64,000 bases of DNA from Clostridiaceae bacterium AF10-41. Its GTDB lineage: Bacteria > Bacillota > Clostridia > Clostridiales > Clostridiaceae. Below, in pieces: positions 45,651 through 56,968 of the stretch (position 1 is the stretch's first letter; every line of letters starts with the position of its first letter). Under the pieces are notes generated by a model, which had not been told where the DNA came from, did not search any database, and saw only the letters and a program-made list of their open reading frames with translations. The position numbers and the translations under genes were made by a program. The stretch lies in the NCBI GenBank assembly GCA_027686065.1, contig JAQCTH010000011.1, positions 1 to 64,000 on the forward strand. Direction: 5' to 3'.

Positions 45651-45666
45651 TGTTTCACGTGAAACA
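45651..45666. promoter_or_regulatory. parS site 2
   Basis: A second perfect TGTTTCACGTGAAACA, 38 bases from the first, just before the parB stop. Together they nucleate ParB loading near the origin. Confidence 0.97.
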
Positions 45667-45667
45667 T

Positions 45668-46522
45668 TTATAAATCCATTATCTCTAATATTCTTTGTAA
45701 ATCCTCATTAGAATAATATTCTATTTCTATTTTTCCTTTGTTGTTTTTATTACTTATATTAACTTTAGTTCCAAAATAATTTTGTAATTTTTCAGTTACA
45801 TCTTTATAATATGGGTTTATTTCTCTTACTTTATCTTTTGGTTTCTTTTCTACATTTAAATATTTTATTAATTTTTCTAATTCTCTAACAGATAGTTTTT
45901 CATCTATTACTTTCTGAGCTATTTCACATTGAATTTCTGGGTCTTCTATAGCTAGAAGAGCTCTTCCATGACCTTCTGTTATAACTTCATCAATTAAATA
46001 TTGTTTTACTGTTTCAGAAAGATTTGTCAATCTTATTACATTACTAATTGCAACTCTTGACTTCCCAACCCTTCTACTCAATTCTTCTTGAGTTAAATTA
46101 AATTCACTTAATAATTTTTTGTATGCCATAGCTTCTTCTATAGGATTTAAATCTTGCCTTTGAATATTCTCTATTAAAGATACTTCTAATATATCCTTCT
46201 CAGTCAACTCCATAACTATAGCTGGTACCTCTTTCAAGCCTAAAAACTTAGCTGCTCTCCATCTTCTTTCTCCTGCAACTATAACATAATAATCACCTTT
46301 TTTATTTAATATAATAGGTTGAATTATTCCATGTTCTTTTATCGATTGTGCTAATTCAGCTATTTTTTCATTGTCAAAAGATTTTCTTGGTTGTTCATCA
46401 TTACTTTTAATCAAATTTATTGATATAATTGAGTTTTTGTTATCTTCTTTACTTGAGTTGTCATTAGGAATTAAAGCACCTAGTCCCTTTCCTAATGCTG
46501 ATTTTTTATTCATATCAATCAC
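45668..46522 (-). CDS. parB: Chromosome partitioning protein ParB (Spo0J)
   Basis: A 284-aa CTP-dependent DNA-binding clamp. The N-terminal GLGALIP motif contacts Soj, then the ParB/Srx domain with VVAGERRWRAAKFLG (CTP motif), an HTH (TQEELSRRVGKSRVAISNV) and a C-terminal dimer domain. It binds the two parS sites that lie directly after its stop. It overlaps no gene and follows soj by seven bases. Confidence 0.97.
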   Translation of the reverse strand: MIDMNKKSALGKGLGALIPNDNSSKEDNKNSIISINLIKSNDEQPRKSFDNEKIAELAQSIKEHGIIQPIILNKKGDYYVIVAGERRWRAAKFLGLKEVPAIVMELTEKDILEVSLIENIQRQDLNPIEEAMAYKKLLSEFNLTQEELSRRVGKSRVAISNVIRLTNLSETVKQYLIDEVITEGHGRALLAIEDPEIQCEIAQKVIDEKLSVRELEKLIKYLNVEKKPKDKVREINPYYKDVTEKLQNYFGTKVNISNKNNKGKIEIEYYSNEDLQRILEIMDL

Positions 46523-46529
46523 CTACTTA

Positions 46530-47291
46530 TTATTGCCTACTTAGGAATTCTTTTGTTAAAGCTTTATAGGATTCTGCACCCTTACATTTTTCATCGTACA
46601 ACATTATAGGTAATCCAAAACTAGGTGCTTCTGCCAATCTTATATTTCTTGATATTGTTGCTTTATAAACCTTATCATTAAAAAAGTTTTTTACTTCTTC
46701 AAAAACTTCATTACTTAAATTAGTTCTATAATCATACATTGTCATTACAACGCCTTCTATTTCAAGTTCCTTGTTTAATGATTTTTTAACTAATTGAATT
46801 GTATTTATAAGTTGTCCTACACCCTCCAACGCATAAAATTCACACTGAATTGGTATTAAAACTGATTCAACTGATGTTAAAGCATTTATAGTTAATACTC
46901 CAAGAGATGGTGGACAATCTATAAAAATAAAATCATAGTCATTTTCAACTTCCTTGATTTTATTTGTTAAAATGGTTTCTCTATTTTCCTTACTTATCAT
47001 TTCTACTTCAGCACCTGCTAATTCCATTGTAGATGGAGCTATATATAAGTTCTGTACTAGCTCACTTTTTAAAACCACTTCTCTTAGCGATGTTTCAGAA
47101 GTTAATACATCATACATTGAGAACTCTAGATTTCTTTTATCTAGACCTAATCCGCTTGTTGTATTGCCTTGGGGATCTATATCTATTGTTAATACTTTAT
47201 ACCCTTCCATAGCTAGGTATGCACATAAATTTATATTTGTGGTAGTTTTTCCTACTCCACCCTTTTGATTGAATATACAAACTTTTTTCAT
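46530..47291 (-). CDS. soj: ParA-type ATPase Soj
   Basis: A 253-aa Walker-type ATPase. KGGVGKTTTNINL is the deviant Walker A, then DIDPQGNTTSG and FIDCPPSLGVLT. It moves the origin with ParB and regulates DnaA. No N-terminal DNA-binding extension, as in chromosomal Soj. Confidence 0.97.
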   Translation of the reverse strand: MKKVCIFNQKGGVGKTTTNINLCAYLAMEGYKVLTIDIDPQGNTTSGLGLDKRNLEFSMYDVLTSETSLREVVLKSELVQNLYIAPSTMELAGAEVEMISKENRETILTNKIKEVENDYDFIFIDCPPSLGVLTINALTSVESVLIPIQCEFYALEGVGQLINTIQLVKKSLNKELEIEGVVMTMYDYRTNLSNEVFEEVKNFFNDKVYKATISRNIRLAEAPSFGLPIMLYDEKCKGAESYKALTKEFLSRQ

Positions 47292-47415
47292 ATAAGAGCT
47301 CTATTTTAGAGCTTCACCCCCTTCTCATACTAATATTATATATAGTTTTGGATAATATTAAAAGATTAACATAATAAAAATTGATTAAAATAATAACTTA
47401 ATTTAAATTTAATAA

Positions 47416-47460
47416 AAAAATAAGTATATTCTTACTAATTTAAAGAATATACTTATTTTT
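47416..47460 (-). terminator. Terminator of noc
   Basis: An 18-bp perfect stem (47,416-47,433 with 47,443-47,460) just after the noc stop; T-rich on the minus strand. Confidence 0.85.
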
Positions 47461-47465
47461 AAAAC

Positions 47466-48248
47466 TTATTTTTTAGGTATAGAAACTGTAATTTGTATAA
47501 ATTCATCTTCATCTTTAAATTTATACTCTGCTGGTATATTAAACTTATCAAATACTTGCTTTATAGTATTAACATATAATTTGGCTGGAAAAACACTTTT
47601 TATTTTTTTATTTTTCTTATTATTTAGTTCTTCTCCAGCTAATTTTAGTAACTCCTTATTAACAGCTTCTTCTGTTGCTTTAACATTAAGAGAATTTTTA
47701 ATTATCTTTTCTATAACTTTTAATTGTAATTCTTCGTTTGGTAGAGATAATAACGCTCTTGCATGCCTTTCAGTTAATTTATTCTCTATACAAAGTTTTC
47801 TTACATTAGAACTAAGTTTCAATAATCTTAATTTATTGGCTATAGTTGATTGTTTTTTACCCATTCTTTTCGCCAATTCATCTTGAGTAAATTTATGATC
47901 ATTTATAAGATTATAATAAGCTTCTGCTTCTTCTATAAAATTCAAATCTTCTCTCTGTAAATTTTCCAATAATGCAATTTCAGCAGATTGTGTATCTGTA
48001 ATGTCTATAATATTACATGGTACATCTTCTAACTCCGCCATCCTCGCTGCTCTCCATCGTCTTTCGCCTGCGACTAATTCAAAGTTTTCTCCTCTTCTTC
48101 TTACAGTAATTGGTTGGATTATTCCATGTTCCTTTATAGATTGAGATAACTCTTCTAATGCTTCTTCATTAAAAAATCTTCTAGGCTGATAAGTATTTGG
48201 AAATATTTTATTTACACTTATATTAGTAATTTCTCTTTTCATATGCAC
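47466..48248 (-). CDS. noc: ParB-family nucleoid-occlusion-like protein (Noc)
   Basis: A 260-aa ParB paralogue between soj and rsmG, the place of Bacillus noc. It has QPRRFFNEEALEELSQSIKEH, VAGERRWRAARMAE, the HTH TQDELAKRMGKKQSTIANKL, and a C-terminal dimer domain. It lacks the N-terminal amphipathic membrane helix of Bacillus Noc (starts MHMKREITNIS), so membrane-linked nucleoid occlusion may not apply. Cognate sites were not found here. Confidence 0.85.
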   Translation of the reverse strand: MHMKREITNISVNKIFPNTYQPRRFFNEEALEELSQSIKEHGIIQPITVRRRGENFELVAGERRWRAARMAELEDVPCNIIDITDTQSAEIALLENLQREDLNFIEEAEAYYNLINDHKFTQDELAKRMGKKQSTIANKLRLLKLSSNVRKLCIENKLTERHARALLSLPNEELQLKVIEKIIKNSLNVKATEEAVNKELLKLAGEELNNKKNKKIKSVFPAKLYVNTIKQVFDKFNIPAEYKFKDEDEFIQITVSIPKK

Positions 48249-48451
48249 CCAATCATCCCCTATTTCTCTAAATTACCATTTTATTCAATAAATTAAAAAT
48301 TCTATTTTCTTGTCTAAATTCCTTCTTTTTATTCCTTATTATTATAAGACAAATTCGCTTAGTATAAATTAATTATTTACAAATCTATCTATATATCTCA
48401 GGAAATATTTATTAATCGACTATTTTTATTAAAATATCTTGTAGAATATTT

Positions 48452-49183
48452 CTATTTTATTGGTTTTTTATTTACTGTTCCTGCTTTTCTTGGATATATT
48501 TTAGGACACTTATTTTTCTTTTTTACTTCTACTATATTATGTTTCAAATCCGAATCCTCTATATTCACTTCAATTATATCTGCTAATTCTCCACCTAAAA
48601 TAGCTATAGCTTTATTTCCATCCTTAAGTTCCTCTTCTATTGCAGGCCCCTTTAGGGCAACAAAATATCCATTAACCTTTACATATGGTAAACAAAGTTC
48701 TGATAATACTGCCATATTAGCCACAGCTCTTGATGTTGCAACATCAAATTTTTCTCTTAATTCTGACCTTCTTGAACCATCTTCAGCTCTTGAATGAATT
48801 GTTGTAACATTTTTTAACTCTAAAGCATTTATAACTATATTTAAAAAATTTATTCTTTTGTTTAATGAGTCTAATAATGTTATTTTTGCATTCGGATTCA
48901 TTATTGCTATAGGTAAGCCTGGAAATCCAGCCCCTGTTCCTACATCAATTATAGTTTTTGCCTCTTTTATTGATTTTGACTTAAATGCCTTAATACAATC
49001 AATAAAGTGCTTTTTTATAACCTCTTCATCTTGTGTTATTGCTGTAAGATTTACTTTTTCATTCCATTCTTGAAGTAGTTTCATATATGTTATAAATTGA
49101 TTATATTGATTCTCTGATAATTCTAACCCTACTTCTGATGATGCATCTTTCATTAATTGAAAATATTCCATGCTTTCCTCCAC
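48452..49183 (-). CDS. rsmG: 16S rRNA G527 N7-methyltransferase RsmG
   Basis: A 243-aa SAM methyltransferase: [16 protein letters not shown], motif [17 protein letters not shown], then [14 protein letters not shown] and KGP. Loss gives low-level streptomycin resistance in other bacteria. Seven bases from mnmG. Confidence 0.96.
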   Translation of the reverse strand: MEESMEYFQLMKDASSEVGLELSENQYNQFITYMKLLQEWNEKVNLTAITQDEEVIKKHFIDCIKAFKSKSIKEAKTIIDVGTGAGFPGLPIAIMNPNAKITLLDSLNKRINFLNIVINALELKNVTTIHSRAEDGSRRSELREKFDVATSRAVANMAVLSELCLPYVKVNGYFVALKGPAIEEELKDGNKAIAILGGELADIIEVNIEDSDLKHNIVEVKKKNKCPKIYPRKAGTVNKKPIK

Positions 49184-49189
49184 ATAAAT

Positions 49190-51064
49190 TTATTTCTTAT
49201 GTTGATGTTCTAAATAAATTAATAAAACAGATATATCTGCTGGTGACACTCCTGATATTCTTGATGCTTGCCCTATACTTATAGGTCTTACATTGGATAA
49301 TTTCTGAATTGCCTCAGTTCTTAGCCCTTTAACATCTTTATAATCTAAATCTTCAGGAATCAATTTCTTTTCAAACTTCTTAAATTGATTAACCTGCTCT
49401 AATTGACTTTCTATATATCCTTCATATTTAGTAATTATATTTATTTGTTCACCTATATCGTCCTTGTATTCTGGTCTATCTATATCTAGATCCTTTACGA
49501 TAAAATAATCTAACTCAGGTCTCTTAATAAGTTCATAAAAACTAATTGGTTTTTTAAGCTCAGTAGATCCCAAAGAAATTAAAAAGTCATTTACTTCTTT
49601 TTTATTAGTTATTTGTAAGCTTTTTAATCTCTTTATTTCACTTTCTATGCTATTTTTTCTTTTTAAAAACTTTTTGTATCTTTCTTCTGTAGCAAGACCT
49701 ACATTATATCCTATTTCAGTTAGTCTAAAATCTGCATTGTCTTGTCTTAATAATAATCTATATTCAGCCCTTGAAGTCATCATTCTATATGGCTCATTAG
49801 TACCCTTAGTAACTAAATCATCAATAAGAACACCTATATATCCATCAGACCTTGTCAATATCATAGGCTCTTTCTCTTTAATCTTTAAAGCTGCATTTAT
49901 TCCTGCTACTATTCCTTGTGCTGCAGCTTCTTCATATCCTGAACTACCATTTAGCTGCCCGGCTCCATATAATCCGTTAAAACACTTAAATTCTAGTGTT
50001 GGTTTTAATTGAGTTGGATCAATTGAATCATATTCTATTGCATATGCTGTTCTCATTATTTCTACATTCTCTAAGCCTGGTACAGTTTTTAACATTTGTA
50101 TTTGTACATCCTCTGGAAGTGATGAAGACATTCCTCCGATATACATCTCTTGAGTATCTTCGCCTTCCGGCTCTATAAATAACTGATGTCTTTCCCTATC
50201 TGGAAATCTCATAACTTTATCTTCTATTGACGGGCAATATCTAGGTCCTACTCCCTCAATTAAGCCATTATACATTGGTGATCTTGAAATATTTTCTCTA
50301 ATTACCTCATGAGTTTCTTCACTTGTGTAAGTTAACCAACAAGATACTTGTTCTCTTGAAATATCTCCACTTATAAATGAAAATGGAATTATTTTTTCAT
50401 CGCCTGGTTGTTCTATCATTTTTGAAAAGTCTACTGATTTCTTATTTATTCTTGCTGGGGTACCTGTTTTAAATCTTCTTAATGATATTCCTAAATCTAT
50501 TAATGATTGTGATAATTCATTTGCTGCTGCCAATCCATTTGGTCCACTATTATATGTTACATCACCTATTATTATTCTAGCTCTTAAATAAGTTCCAGTT
50601 GTTAATATAACTGCTTTACAACTAAAATATCCGCCATTTTTAGTTAGAACTCCTCTAACTTTTCCATCTATAACATCTACTTCTATAACTTCAAGTTGTC
50701 TTAAACTAAGATTCTCTTGATTTTCTAAAACATTTTTCATTCTACTTTGATATTTTTTCTTATCTGCTTGAGCTCTTAATGAATGAACAGCTGGTCCTTT
50801 TGATGTATTAAGCATTCTTGATTGTATATATGTATTATCTATATTAATTCCCATTTCTCCGCCTAAAGCATCAATTTCTCTTACTAAATGACCTTTTGCA
50901 GTTCCTCCTATATTAGGATTACACGGCATCATAGCTACAGAATCAAGATTAGTAGTACAAATTAATGTTTTTAATCCCATTCTCGCTGTTGATAATGCTG
51001 CTTCACATCCTGCATGACCAGCCCCTACGACTACTACATCGTATTCTCCCGCATTATATTTCAT
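49190..51064 (-). CDS. mnmG: tRNA uridine 5-carboxymethylaminomethyl modification enzyme MnmG
   Basis: The FAD-binding partner of MnmE, modifying U34. About 624 aa. [16 protein letters not shown] binds FAD, then [24 protein letters not shown] and GTYLRARI, ending [17 protein letters not shown]. Start at ATG 51,064 from AGGAG spacing; two earlier ATG codons are less suited. Confidence 0.96.
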   Translation of the reverse strand: MKYNAGEYDVVVVGAGHAGCEAALSTARMGLKTLICTTNLDSVAMMPCNPNIGGTAKGHLVREIDALGGEMGINIDNTYIQSRMLNTSKGPAVHSLRAQADKKKYQSRMKNVLENQENLSLRQLEVIEVDVIDGKVRGVLTKNGGYFSCKAVILTTGTYLRARIIIGDVTYNSGPNGLAAANELSQSLIDLGISLRRFKTGTPARINKKSVDFSKMIEQPGDEKIIPFSFISGDISREQVSCWLTYTSEETHEVIRENISRSPMYNGLIEGVGPRYCPSIEDKVMRFPDRERHQLFIEPEGEDTQEMYIGGMSSSLPEDVQIQMLKTVPGLENVEIMRTAYAIEYDSIDPTQLKPTLEFKCFNGLYGAGQLNGSSGYEEAAAQGIVAGINAALKIKEKEPMILTRSDGYIGVLIDDLVTKGTNEPYRMMTSRAEYRLLLRQDNADFRLTEIGYNVGLATEERYKKFLKRKNSIESEIKRLKSLQITNKKEVNDFLISLGSTELKKPISFYELIKRPELDYFIVKDLDIDRPEYKDDIGEQINIITKYEGYIESQLEQVNQFKKFEKKLIPEDLDYKDVKGLRTEAIQKLSNVRPISIGQASRISGVSPADISVLLIYLEHQHKK

Positions 51065-51075
51065 ATTCATTTCTC

Positions 51076-52455
51076 CTACTTTCCACAACAAAATTCCTTA
51101 AATATTTTATTAACTAAATCCTCTTCCAATTCAGAACCCGTAATTTCTCCTAATGCCTTTAACGCTGCAGTAACATATATAGAAATTAAATCAAGGAACT
51201 CATTATTCTTAACTCTTATAAGAGCACTATCACAATTTTCCTTAGCTCTTATTAATGCTTGCTTATGTCGTGAATTGGATATTATTAAGCTTTCGCTATC
51301 TATTTTACCATTAAAGAACATGTTCTTAATCTCATTTTTTAATCCATCTATTCCAATATCTTCTTTTGCTGAAATTTTTATTATATTTTCAAAATCCGAT
51401 AATATTGTATTATCTAATTTATTTTCTAAGTCCATTTTATTTAATAATATTATTGTTTTTTTATCTTTTATAGTTTCTATTATTTCAATATCTTCTTTAT
51501 CTAAACTTCTAGATGAATCTAATACTAATAAGACTAAATCTGCTTCATTTATCTTTTCTTTAGATTTTTCAACCCCAATTTTTTCAACTACGTCTTCGGT
51601 ATCTCGTATTCCTGCAGTATCTATAATTTTTAATGGTATTCCATCTAAACTTATATATTCTTCAATTACATCTCTAGTTGTACCAGCAATATCTGTAACT
51701 ATAGCTCTCTTTTCCTTTAAAAGTACATTCAATAAAGATGATTTTCCAACATTAGGTTTACCTACTATAGCTAAACTTAATCCGTCTCTTATTATTCTTC
51801 CTTCATCAGCCCCCTTTAAAAGCTTATTTATAATTTCATAAGCTTCTTCAAGACTCTCTTTAACTCTTATAGGAATACTTGGGTCAACTTCCTCATCATC
51901 TTCTGTGAAATCAACAGCATATTCTATTAAAGCTAAAACATTTAATAAGTATTCTCTAAGTTTATTTATTTTTTGCGATAAAGATCCCGTACTTTGCATT
52001 AATGCGGATTTCATTGCTAATTCTGTTTTGGCTGTTATTAAATCCATAACTGCTTCTGCTTGTGATAAATCTATACGACCATTTAAAAAAGCTCTCTTAG
52101 TAAATTCACCTGGCTCAGCGAGTCTTGCTCCTGCTTTAATTGTCATCTCTAAAACTTTATTTGTTGAGGTTACTCCACCATGACAATTTATTTCCACAAT
52201 ATCTTCAGCCGTAAAGCTTTTTGGCCCTTTCATATAACTTACTATTACCTCATCTATTAAATCATTTGTGTCTATATCAACTATATGACCATATCTCATG
52301 GTATAAGTTTTCATATCTCTTATATTTTTTCCATTCTTGGCATTAAATATTTTAGATACTATATCTAAAGCTTTATCTCCTGATACTCTTATAATAGCAA
52401 TTCCACCTTCTCCGATTGCCGTTGATATAGCACAAATTGTATCAAATTCCTTCAT
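51076..52455 (-). CDS. mnmE: tRNA modification GTPase MnmE
   Basis: About 459 aa. N-terminal formyl-THF domain ([21 protein letters not shown]), helical region, G domain with [20 protein letters not shown] and LNKMD, and the C-terminal FCCGK with its essential cysteine. Works with MnmG, encoded 11 bases downstream. Start at ATG 52,455 after AAGGAGG. Confidence 0.97.
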   Translation of the reverse strand: MKEFDTICAISTAIGEGGIAIIRVSGDKALDIVSKIFNAKNGKNIRDMKTYTMRYGHIVDIDTNDLIDEVIVSYMKGPKSFTAEDIVEINCHGGVTSTNKVLEMTIKAGARLAEPGEFTKRAFLNGRIDLSQAEAVMDLITAKTELAMKSALMQSTGSLSQKINKLREYLLNVLALIEYAVDFTEDDEEVDPSIPIRVKESLEEAYEIINKLLKGADEGRIIRDGLSLAIVGKPNVGKSSLLNVLLKEKRAIVTDIAGTTRDVIEEYISLDGIPLKIIDTAGIRDTEDVVEKIGVEKSKEKINEADLVLLVLDSSRSLDKEDIEIIETIKDKKTIILLNKMDLENKLDNTILSDFENIIKISAKEDIGIDGLKNEIKNMFFNGKIDSESLIISNSRHKQALIRAKENCDSALIRVKNNEFLDLISIYVTAALKALGEITGSELEEDLVNKIFKEFCCGK

Positions 52456-52578
52456 ATCTATCCTCCTTATTAAAAAATCCATAATGGCTTTTCTACTTAA
52501 TTATTCATCATTTATATTATATCCCAAATTAACTAATATTCATTTTACAAAACTATTGAAATTAAGTCAAAAAAATAA

Positions 52579-52610
52579 AGGGCAGGAAAGCCAATTGGCC
52601 TCCATACCCA
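52579..52610 (-). terminator. Terminator of the rnpA-yidC-jag unit
   Basis: An imperfect GC-rich stem (GGG-GGA-GGCCAA with TTGGC-TCC-CCC) is followed by TTTATTTTTTT on the minus strand. Confidence 0.7.
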
Positions 52611-52611
52611 T

Positions 52612-53235
52612 TTATTTCTTTATGTCTACAACAATTCTTCTGTGAGGCTCATCACCTTCACTAAATGTATATACATATTCATTATCTTGTAAAGCAGAAT
52701 GTATTACTCTTCTTTCATAAGGATTCATTGGTTCTAGTTTATAAGGTCTTCTAGTTTTTCTAACTTTATATGCAGTTTTTTCTGCAACTCTTTTTAAAGT
52801 TTCTTCTCTTTTTTTTCTATAATTTTCAGTATCTAAAACTACTTTTTTATAAGGAATATCATGTTCTTTATTAACAACTAATGATGATAAATATTGTAAG
52901 GAGTCTAATGTCTCTCCTCTATATCCAATTATTAAACCCATCTTTGGACCATTTAAGTCTATATAAATAATATCATCAACTTCTCTAATTTTTATTTCTG
53001 ATTGTACTCTCATATTATCAAGAATCGATCTTAAAAATACTCTTACTTCTTCCTTATAATCTCTTTTGACTTTTACTAATATTTTAGCAGGTTTTGTCCC
53101 TATAATATTAAAAAAACCTTTAGAACCTTCATCTAAAACTTCATACTCAATTTTATCCTCTGTAAGTTTTAATTCTTTTAATGCATTATTTAATGCTTCA
53201 TTTATAGTTTTACCTGTCATTTCTAATATTTTCAT
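52612..53235 (-). CDS. jag: Jag/KhpB RNA-binding protein
   Basis: A 207-aa protein with the Jag_N domain (MKILEMTGKTINEALNNALK), a KH domain with GLIIGYRGETLDSLQYLSS, and an R3H domain (NPYERRVIHSALQDN). KhpA/KhpB-type RNA chaperone linked to cell shape; always near yidC in Firmicutes. Confidence 0.95.
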   Translation of the reverse strand: MKILEMTGKTINEALNNALKELKLTEDKIEYEVLDEGSKGFFNIIGTKPAKILVKVKRDYKEEVRVFLRSILDNMRVQSEIKIREVDDIIYIDLNGPKMGLIIGYRGETLDSLQYLSSLVVNKEHDIPYKKVVLDTENYRKKREETLKRVAEKTAYKVRKTRRPYKLEPMNPYERRVIHSALQDNEYVYTFSEGDEPHRRIVVDIKK

Positions 53236-53275
53236 ACCCTATTCACCACCTAGTAAATACTAAATATAATAAATT

Positions 53276-54040
53276 TTAATTTTTTTTCTTAGTCTTTGGC
53301 GTTGCTTTTTTTGCATTTTGAATAGTCTTTAAGTTTGCATCTTCTTCTTTAGCTTGTTTTTTCTTTTTATATGGTAAATAATTTAAGAAGTAAGTTTGTG
53401 CTAATTGAATAGATCCACCAATTATCCAGTAGATAACTAGAATTGAACTAAAGTTAATTGCCATTACTCCCATCATACCTGCCATCATAATATTCATACT
53501 TCCCATATTCATAGGACTATTATCATTTTTAGGCATTGACTTAGTTAAAAGTAAACTTGGTAAATATGTGCTTAAAAATGCTAATACAGGTAATACGAAA
53601 TATCTATCTTTTTTAAATACATCCACTATCCATAAAAATGATGGATTTACTACTGAGCCTTTGTCTATATTTATAAATACATAATATAAGGCAAATAGTA
53701 TTGGTAATGGTAATAATGTTGGAAGACATCCTCCAAGCATACTTACATTATTTTCTTTCATACATTTTGAATACTCAGCTTGCATCTTTTGGGGATCATT
53801 TGCATATTTCTTTTGTATTGCATTTAATTCTGGTTGAATTTCCTGCATCCTCGCATTTGATCTGTTGGCTTTTATATTTAATGGAAGTATTAACAATCTA
53901 ATTATTAAAGTAAATATTGTAATTGTTAGTACATATGAAGCACCACTTGGTTCCATGTTAAATACTGATAAAATAAAACCATGAAGTCCATCAAATATAA
54001 TAGTCAAGAAATTTGTTATTGGTTGTAAGAATTTCATCAT
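53276..54040 (-). CDS. yidC: YidC membrane-protein insertase
   Basis: A 254-aa insertase with five hydrophobic segments. The conserved LLILPLNIKANRSNARMQEIQPELNAIQ holds the hydrophilic-groove arginine. A lysine-rich C-terminal tail binds ribosomes. No lipoprotein signal. AGGAGG precedes the start. Confidence 0.95.
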   Translation of the reverse strand: MMKFLQPITNFLTIIFDGLHGFILSVFNMEPSGASYVLTITIFTLIIRLLILPLNIKANRSNARMQEIQPELNAIQKKYANDPQKMQAEYSKCMKENNVSMLGGCLPTLLPLPILFALYYVFINIDKGSVVNPSFLWIVDVFKKDRYFVLPVLAFLSTYLPSLLLTKSMPKNDNSPMNMGSMNIMMAGMMGVMAINFSSILVIYWIIGGSIQLAQTYFLNYLPYKKKKQAKEEDANLKTIQNAKKATPKTKKKN

Positions 54041-54058
54041 CTTTTATGCCTAACCTCC

Positions 54059-54268
54059 TTATTTTACAGGATCATACCCACCCTTTGCGAATGGATGACA
54101 CCTTAGAATTCTCTTTATAGCTAAAAAACCACCTTTTATTGCTCCATATTTATTAATAGCATCTATTGCATATTGAGAACATGTAGGAACATAAATACAT
54201 GTTGGTGGTCTCATTGGTGAGATATATTTTCTATATAAATATATAGTTTTTAGCATTATTTTTTTCAT
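54059..54268 (-). CDS. yidD: Membrane-protein insertion efficiency factor YidD
   Basis: A 69-aa protein with [23 protein letters not shown] and [12 protein letters not shown], cysteine motifs of the family. Its start overlaps the rnpA stop by a base, so translation is coupled. Confidence 0.96.
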   Translation of the reverse strand: MKKIMLKTIYLYRKYISPMRPPTCIYVPTCSQYAIDAINKYGAIKGGFLAIKRILRCHPFAKGGYDPVK

Positions 54269-54618
54269 TATTTATATAATCCTGCCTTTAAAAAAAGTTT
54301 TTTCATTGCTTCTTCAACATCAAAGAAACTTTTATCTTTTATAGCACTTCGTGCTACAAATACAAAATCATACCCCTTTTTAATATCTTTTTCATTTAGT
54401 CTATAGCTTTCAGTTATCAATCGTTTACTTCTACTTCGTACTACGCTATTACCTACTTTTTTACTTACAGAAATTCCTACCTTATTATAAGGAAGCTTAT
54501 CCTCTGTTTTATTTTTCTTATTATTATAAATATATAAAACTAAAAGATTATTAGCTAGCGACCTTCCCCGTCTATACACTACTTTAAATTCATTATTCTT
54601 TCTTAATCTGTACACCAT
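54268..54618 (-). CDS. rnpA: Ribonuclease P protein component
   Basis: A 116-aa basic protein. [24 protein letters not shown], then [27 protein letters not shown] is the RNA-binding RNR motif. It assists RNase P RNA in tRNA 5' processing. Confidence 0.96.
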   Translation of the reverse strand: MVYRLRKNNEFKVVYRRGRSLANNLLVLYIYNNKKNKTEDKLPYNKVGISVSKKVGNSVVRSRSKRLITESYRLNEKDIKKGYDFVFVARSAIKDKSFFDVEEAMKKLFLKAGLYK

Positions 54619-54652
54619 TGGAACTTCTATACTCCTTTTTTTTCCGCTATTG

Positions 54653-54680
54653 CAGAAAAAAGGCCACTATTTGCGGCCCT
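54653..54680 (-). terminator. Attenuator-like hairpin between rpmH and rnpA
   Basis: GGGCCGC and GTGGCC arms with a T-run on the minus strand, just after the rpmH stop. It probably reduces rnpA transcription relative to rpmH. Confidence 0.75.
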
Positions 54681-54814
54681 TATGCTGTTAATCTTTTTCT
54701 ACCTTTTTGTCTTCTTCTTTTAAGAACAGTTCTTCCTGATGAAGTTTTCATTCTTTTTCTGAATCCATGTTCCTTTTTTCTTTGTCTTTTTTTTGGTTGG
54801 TATGTCATGAACAT
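54680..54814 (-). CDS. rpmH: Ribosomal protein bL34
   Basis: A 44-aa protein beginning [18 protein letters not shown] and ending GRKRLTA. It is too short for most ORF lists. AGGGGGTG lies eight bases before the ATG. It is the first gene of the minus-strand operon from oriC. Confidence 0.97.
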   Translation of the reverse strand: MFMTYQPKKRQRKKEHGFRKRMKTSSGRTVLKRRRQKGRKRLTA

Positions 54815-55349
54815 TTCACTACACCCCCTTCGAATTCTAAATTTCTATAGTAAAAACTATATTTCCTAATTTTAAATTTACCTTATTATTATATATATAT
54901 CACGATTTTATGTCAATACACTATAATTTTCAAATTCTGTTGATAAATATAAATATATTAACATATAAATTTGTGGATAACTTCTTGAATACTCTATTTA
55001 ACTTATGTTATTATTAATAATGAATGTGAATAGTTTTATTTATACGATAACTTATCCACACCTGTGGATTAAATTGTGCATAACTTGTTTGCTTTTTCTT
55101 TATTACTTATCTATTTATATCTATTTTTAGCTTAAATATTACTTTTATACCATGTTAATAATGTGTAAATTTGTACATACTTATACTGTGGATAATTTTT
55201 TTGTGTTTATACCATCAACATAATTATTAACATGTGAATATTTTTACTATTAGTTATCAACAAGCATTTTCATATGTTAATAACTATGTTTGTATTATGT
55301 TATTAATTATTTAATAACTTTTAAAATTTTTTTTTATGGAGGATATAAA
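54815..55349. other. oriC part 1: rpmH-dnaA intergenic region with DnaA boxes
   Basis: DnaA boxes: TTATCCACA at 55,052-55,060; its complement at 54,972-54,980 and 55,187-55,195; TTATGCACA complement at 55,075-55,083; TTATCAACA-type sites at 54,938-54,946 (complement) and 55,254-55,262. It forms the first half of a bipartite origin and probably autoregulates dnaA. Confidence 0.88.
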
Positions 55350-56708
55350 ATGAATAATGATCTTAAATCATTATGGGAAAAAACATTAAATATAATAAAA
55401 GGTGAAATGAGTGAAGTTAGTTTTAATACATGGATTAAAAGTTGCGAACCTATTTCTATATCTTCCAATATAATAAAAATCAGCGTGCCCAATTCCTTTA
55501 CTCAAGATATATTGGAAAAAAGATATAAGGATTTGGTTGTAAATTCTATAGAAGCTGCTTGTTCGAAAGTATATAATGTAGAATTTTTAGTTGCATCTGA
55601 CATTCAGGAATCTGAAGATAAGGAAGAAAAAAATTCAAAGATAGATAATAAGTCATCATCTATTATAGTAAACGATGAAATGTCTAGTACTTTAAACCCT
55701 AAGTACACATTTGATTCATTTGTTATTGGTAATAGTAATAGATTTGCTCATGCTGCGTCCTTAGCAGTAGCTGAGTCTCCAGCTAAAGCATATAATCCTT
55801 TGTTTATTTATGGTGGAGTTGGTCTTGGTAAAACTCACTTAATGCATGCTATAGGACACTATGTTTTGCAAAACAATACTAGCGCTAAAGTTGTATATGT
55901 TTCTTCAGAAAAATTTACAAATGAGCTTATTAATGCAATAAGAGATGATAAAAATGAAGAGTTTAGGAATAAATATAGAAGCGTTGATATTTTACTTATA
56001 GATGATATCCAATTTATAGCTGGAAAAGAAAGAACCCAAGAAGAATTTTTCCATACATTTAATGAATTACATGATGCAAATAAACAAATAATTCTATCAT
56101 CTGATAGACCACCGAAAGAAATCCCAACTTTAGAGGATAGATTACGTTCTAGATTTGAGTGGGGATTAATTGCTGATATTCAAGCACCAGACTTTGAGAC
56201 TAGAATGGCTATATTAAAAAAGAAAGCTGATGTAGAGAAATTGAATGTAGCAAATGAAGTCATGGTTTATATTGCAACAAAAATTAAGTCTAATATTAGA
56301 GAACTAGAAGGAGCATTAATTAGAATAGTAGCATATTCATCACTTACAAATAGACCTATTACAGTAGAATTAGCAAGTGAAGCTCTTAAAGATATAATAT
56401 CAAATAAACAAAATAAAAATGTAACTATAGACGTTATACAAGATGTTGTTGCTGGATATTTTAATCTTAGAATAGAAGACTTAAAATCTCAAAGAAGAAC
56501 TAGAAATATAGCCTATCCAAGGCAAATTGCAATGTATTTAAGTCGAAAATTAACAGATATGTCATTGCCAAAAATAGGGGAAGAATTTGGAGGAAGAGAT
56601 CATACTACTGTTATACATGCGTATGAGAAAATCTCTGATGGCTTGAATACAGATGAAAGTCTACAACACACAGTAAATGATATAACAAAAAAGCTAACTC
56701 AAAATTAA
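55350..56708 (+). CDS. dnaA: Chromosomal replication initiator DnaA
   Basis: About 452 aa, starting at ATG 55,350 after GGAGGATATAAA; the longer frame is rejected. Domain I, a variable linker ([13 protein letters not shown]), then the AAA+ core with [10 protein letters not shown] and [11 protein letters not shown], and domain IV with the DNA-binding [14 protein letters not shown]. Opens the origin in both flanking regions. Confidence 0.98.
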   Translation: MNNDLKSLWEKTLNIIKGEMSEVSFNTWIKSCEPISISSNIIKISVPNSFTQDILEKRYKDLVVNSIEAACSKVYNVEFLVASDIQESEDKEEKNSKIDNKSSSIIVNDEMSSTLNPKYTFDSFVIGNSNRFAHAASLAVAESPAKAYNPLFIYGGVGLGKTHLMHAIGHYVLQNNTSAKVVYVSSEKFTNELINAIRDDKNEEFRNKYRSVDILLIDDIQFIAGKERTQEEFFHTFNELHDANKQIILSSDRPPKEIPTLEDRLRSRFEWGLIADIQAPDFETRMAILKKKADVEKLNVANEVMVYIATKIKSNIRELEGALIRIVAYSSLTNRPITVELASEALKDIISNKQNKNVTIDVIQDVVAGYFNLRIEDLKSQRRTRNIAYPRQIAMYLSRKLTDMSLPKIGEEFGGRDHTTVIHAYEKISDGLNTDESLQHTVNDITKKLTQN

Positions 56709-56968
56709 TTAACAACTGTACATAAATATATTAAATTATTTGTGGATAACTCTTAAAAACAATATCGCCTGTTAGTACTGTGGATAAGATACGTAATTTT
56801 TGCTTCACTTATCCACACTATTTTTTTATAAACAATCTAGATATTTCAATGGCTAGGGGGACTTATTAACATACTCACAGCCCCTACTACTACTATTATT
56901 AGTTTATATCTTATATATATATCTATATCTATACATCTTATATGTATATAACTTAAGGAGGTTTTTAT
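56709..56968. other. oriC part 2: dnaA-dnaN region with DnaA boxes and DnaA-trio-like run
   Basis: DnaA boxes at 56,741-56,749 and 56,779-56,787 (complement) and 56,809-56,817. Past a GC-rich patch (GGGGGACT, CAGCCCC) the run CTACTACTACTATTATTAG at 56,884-56,902 is, on the complement, TAG-TAG-TAG-like, as in DnaA-trio unwinding elements. An AT-rich stretch follows. This is the likely opening site. Confidence 0.85.
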
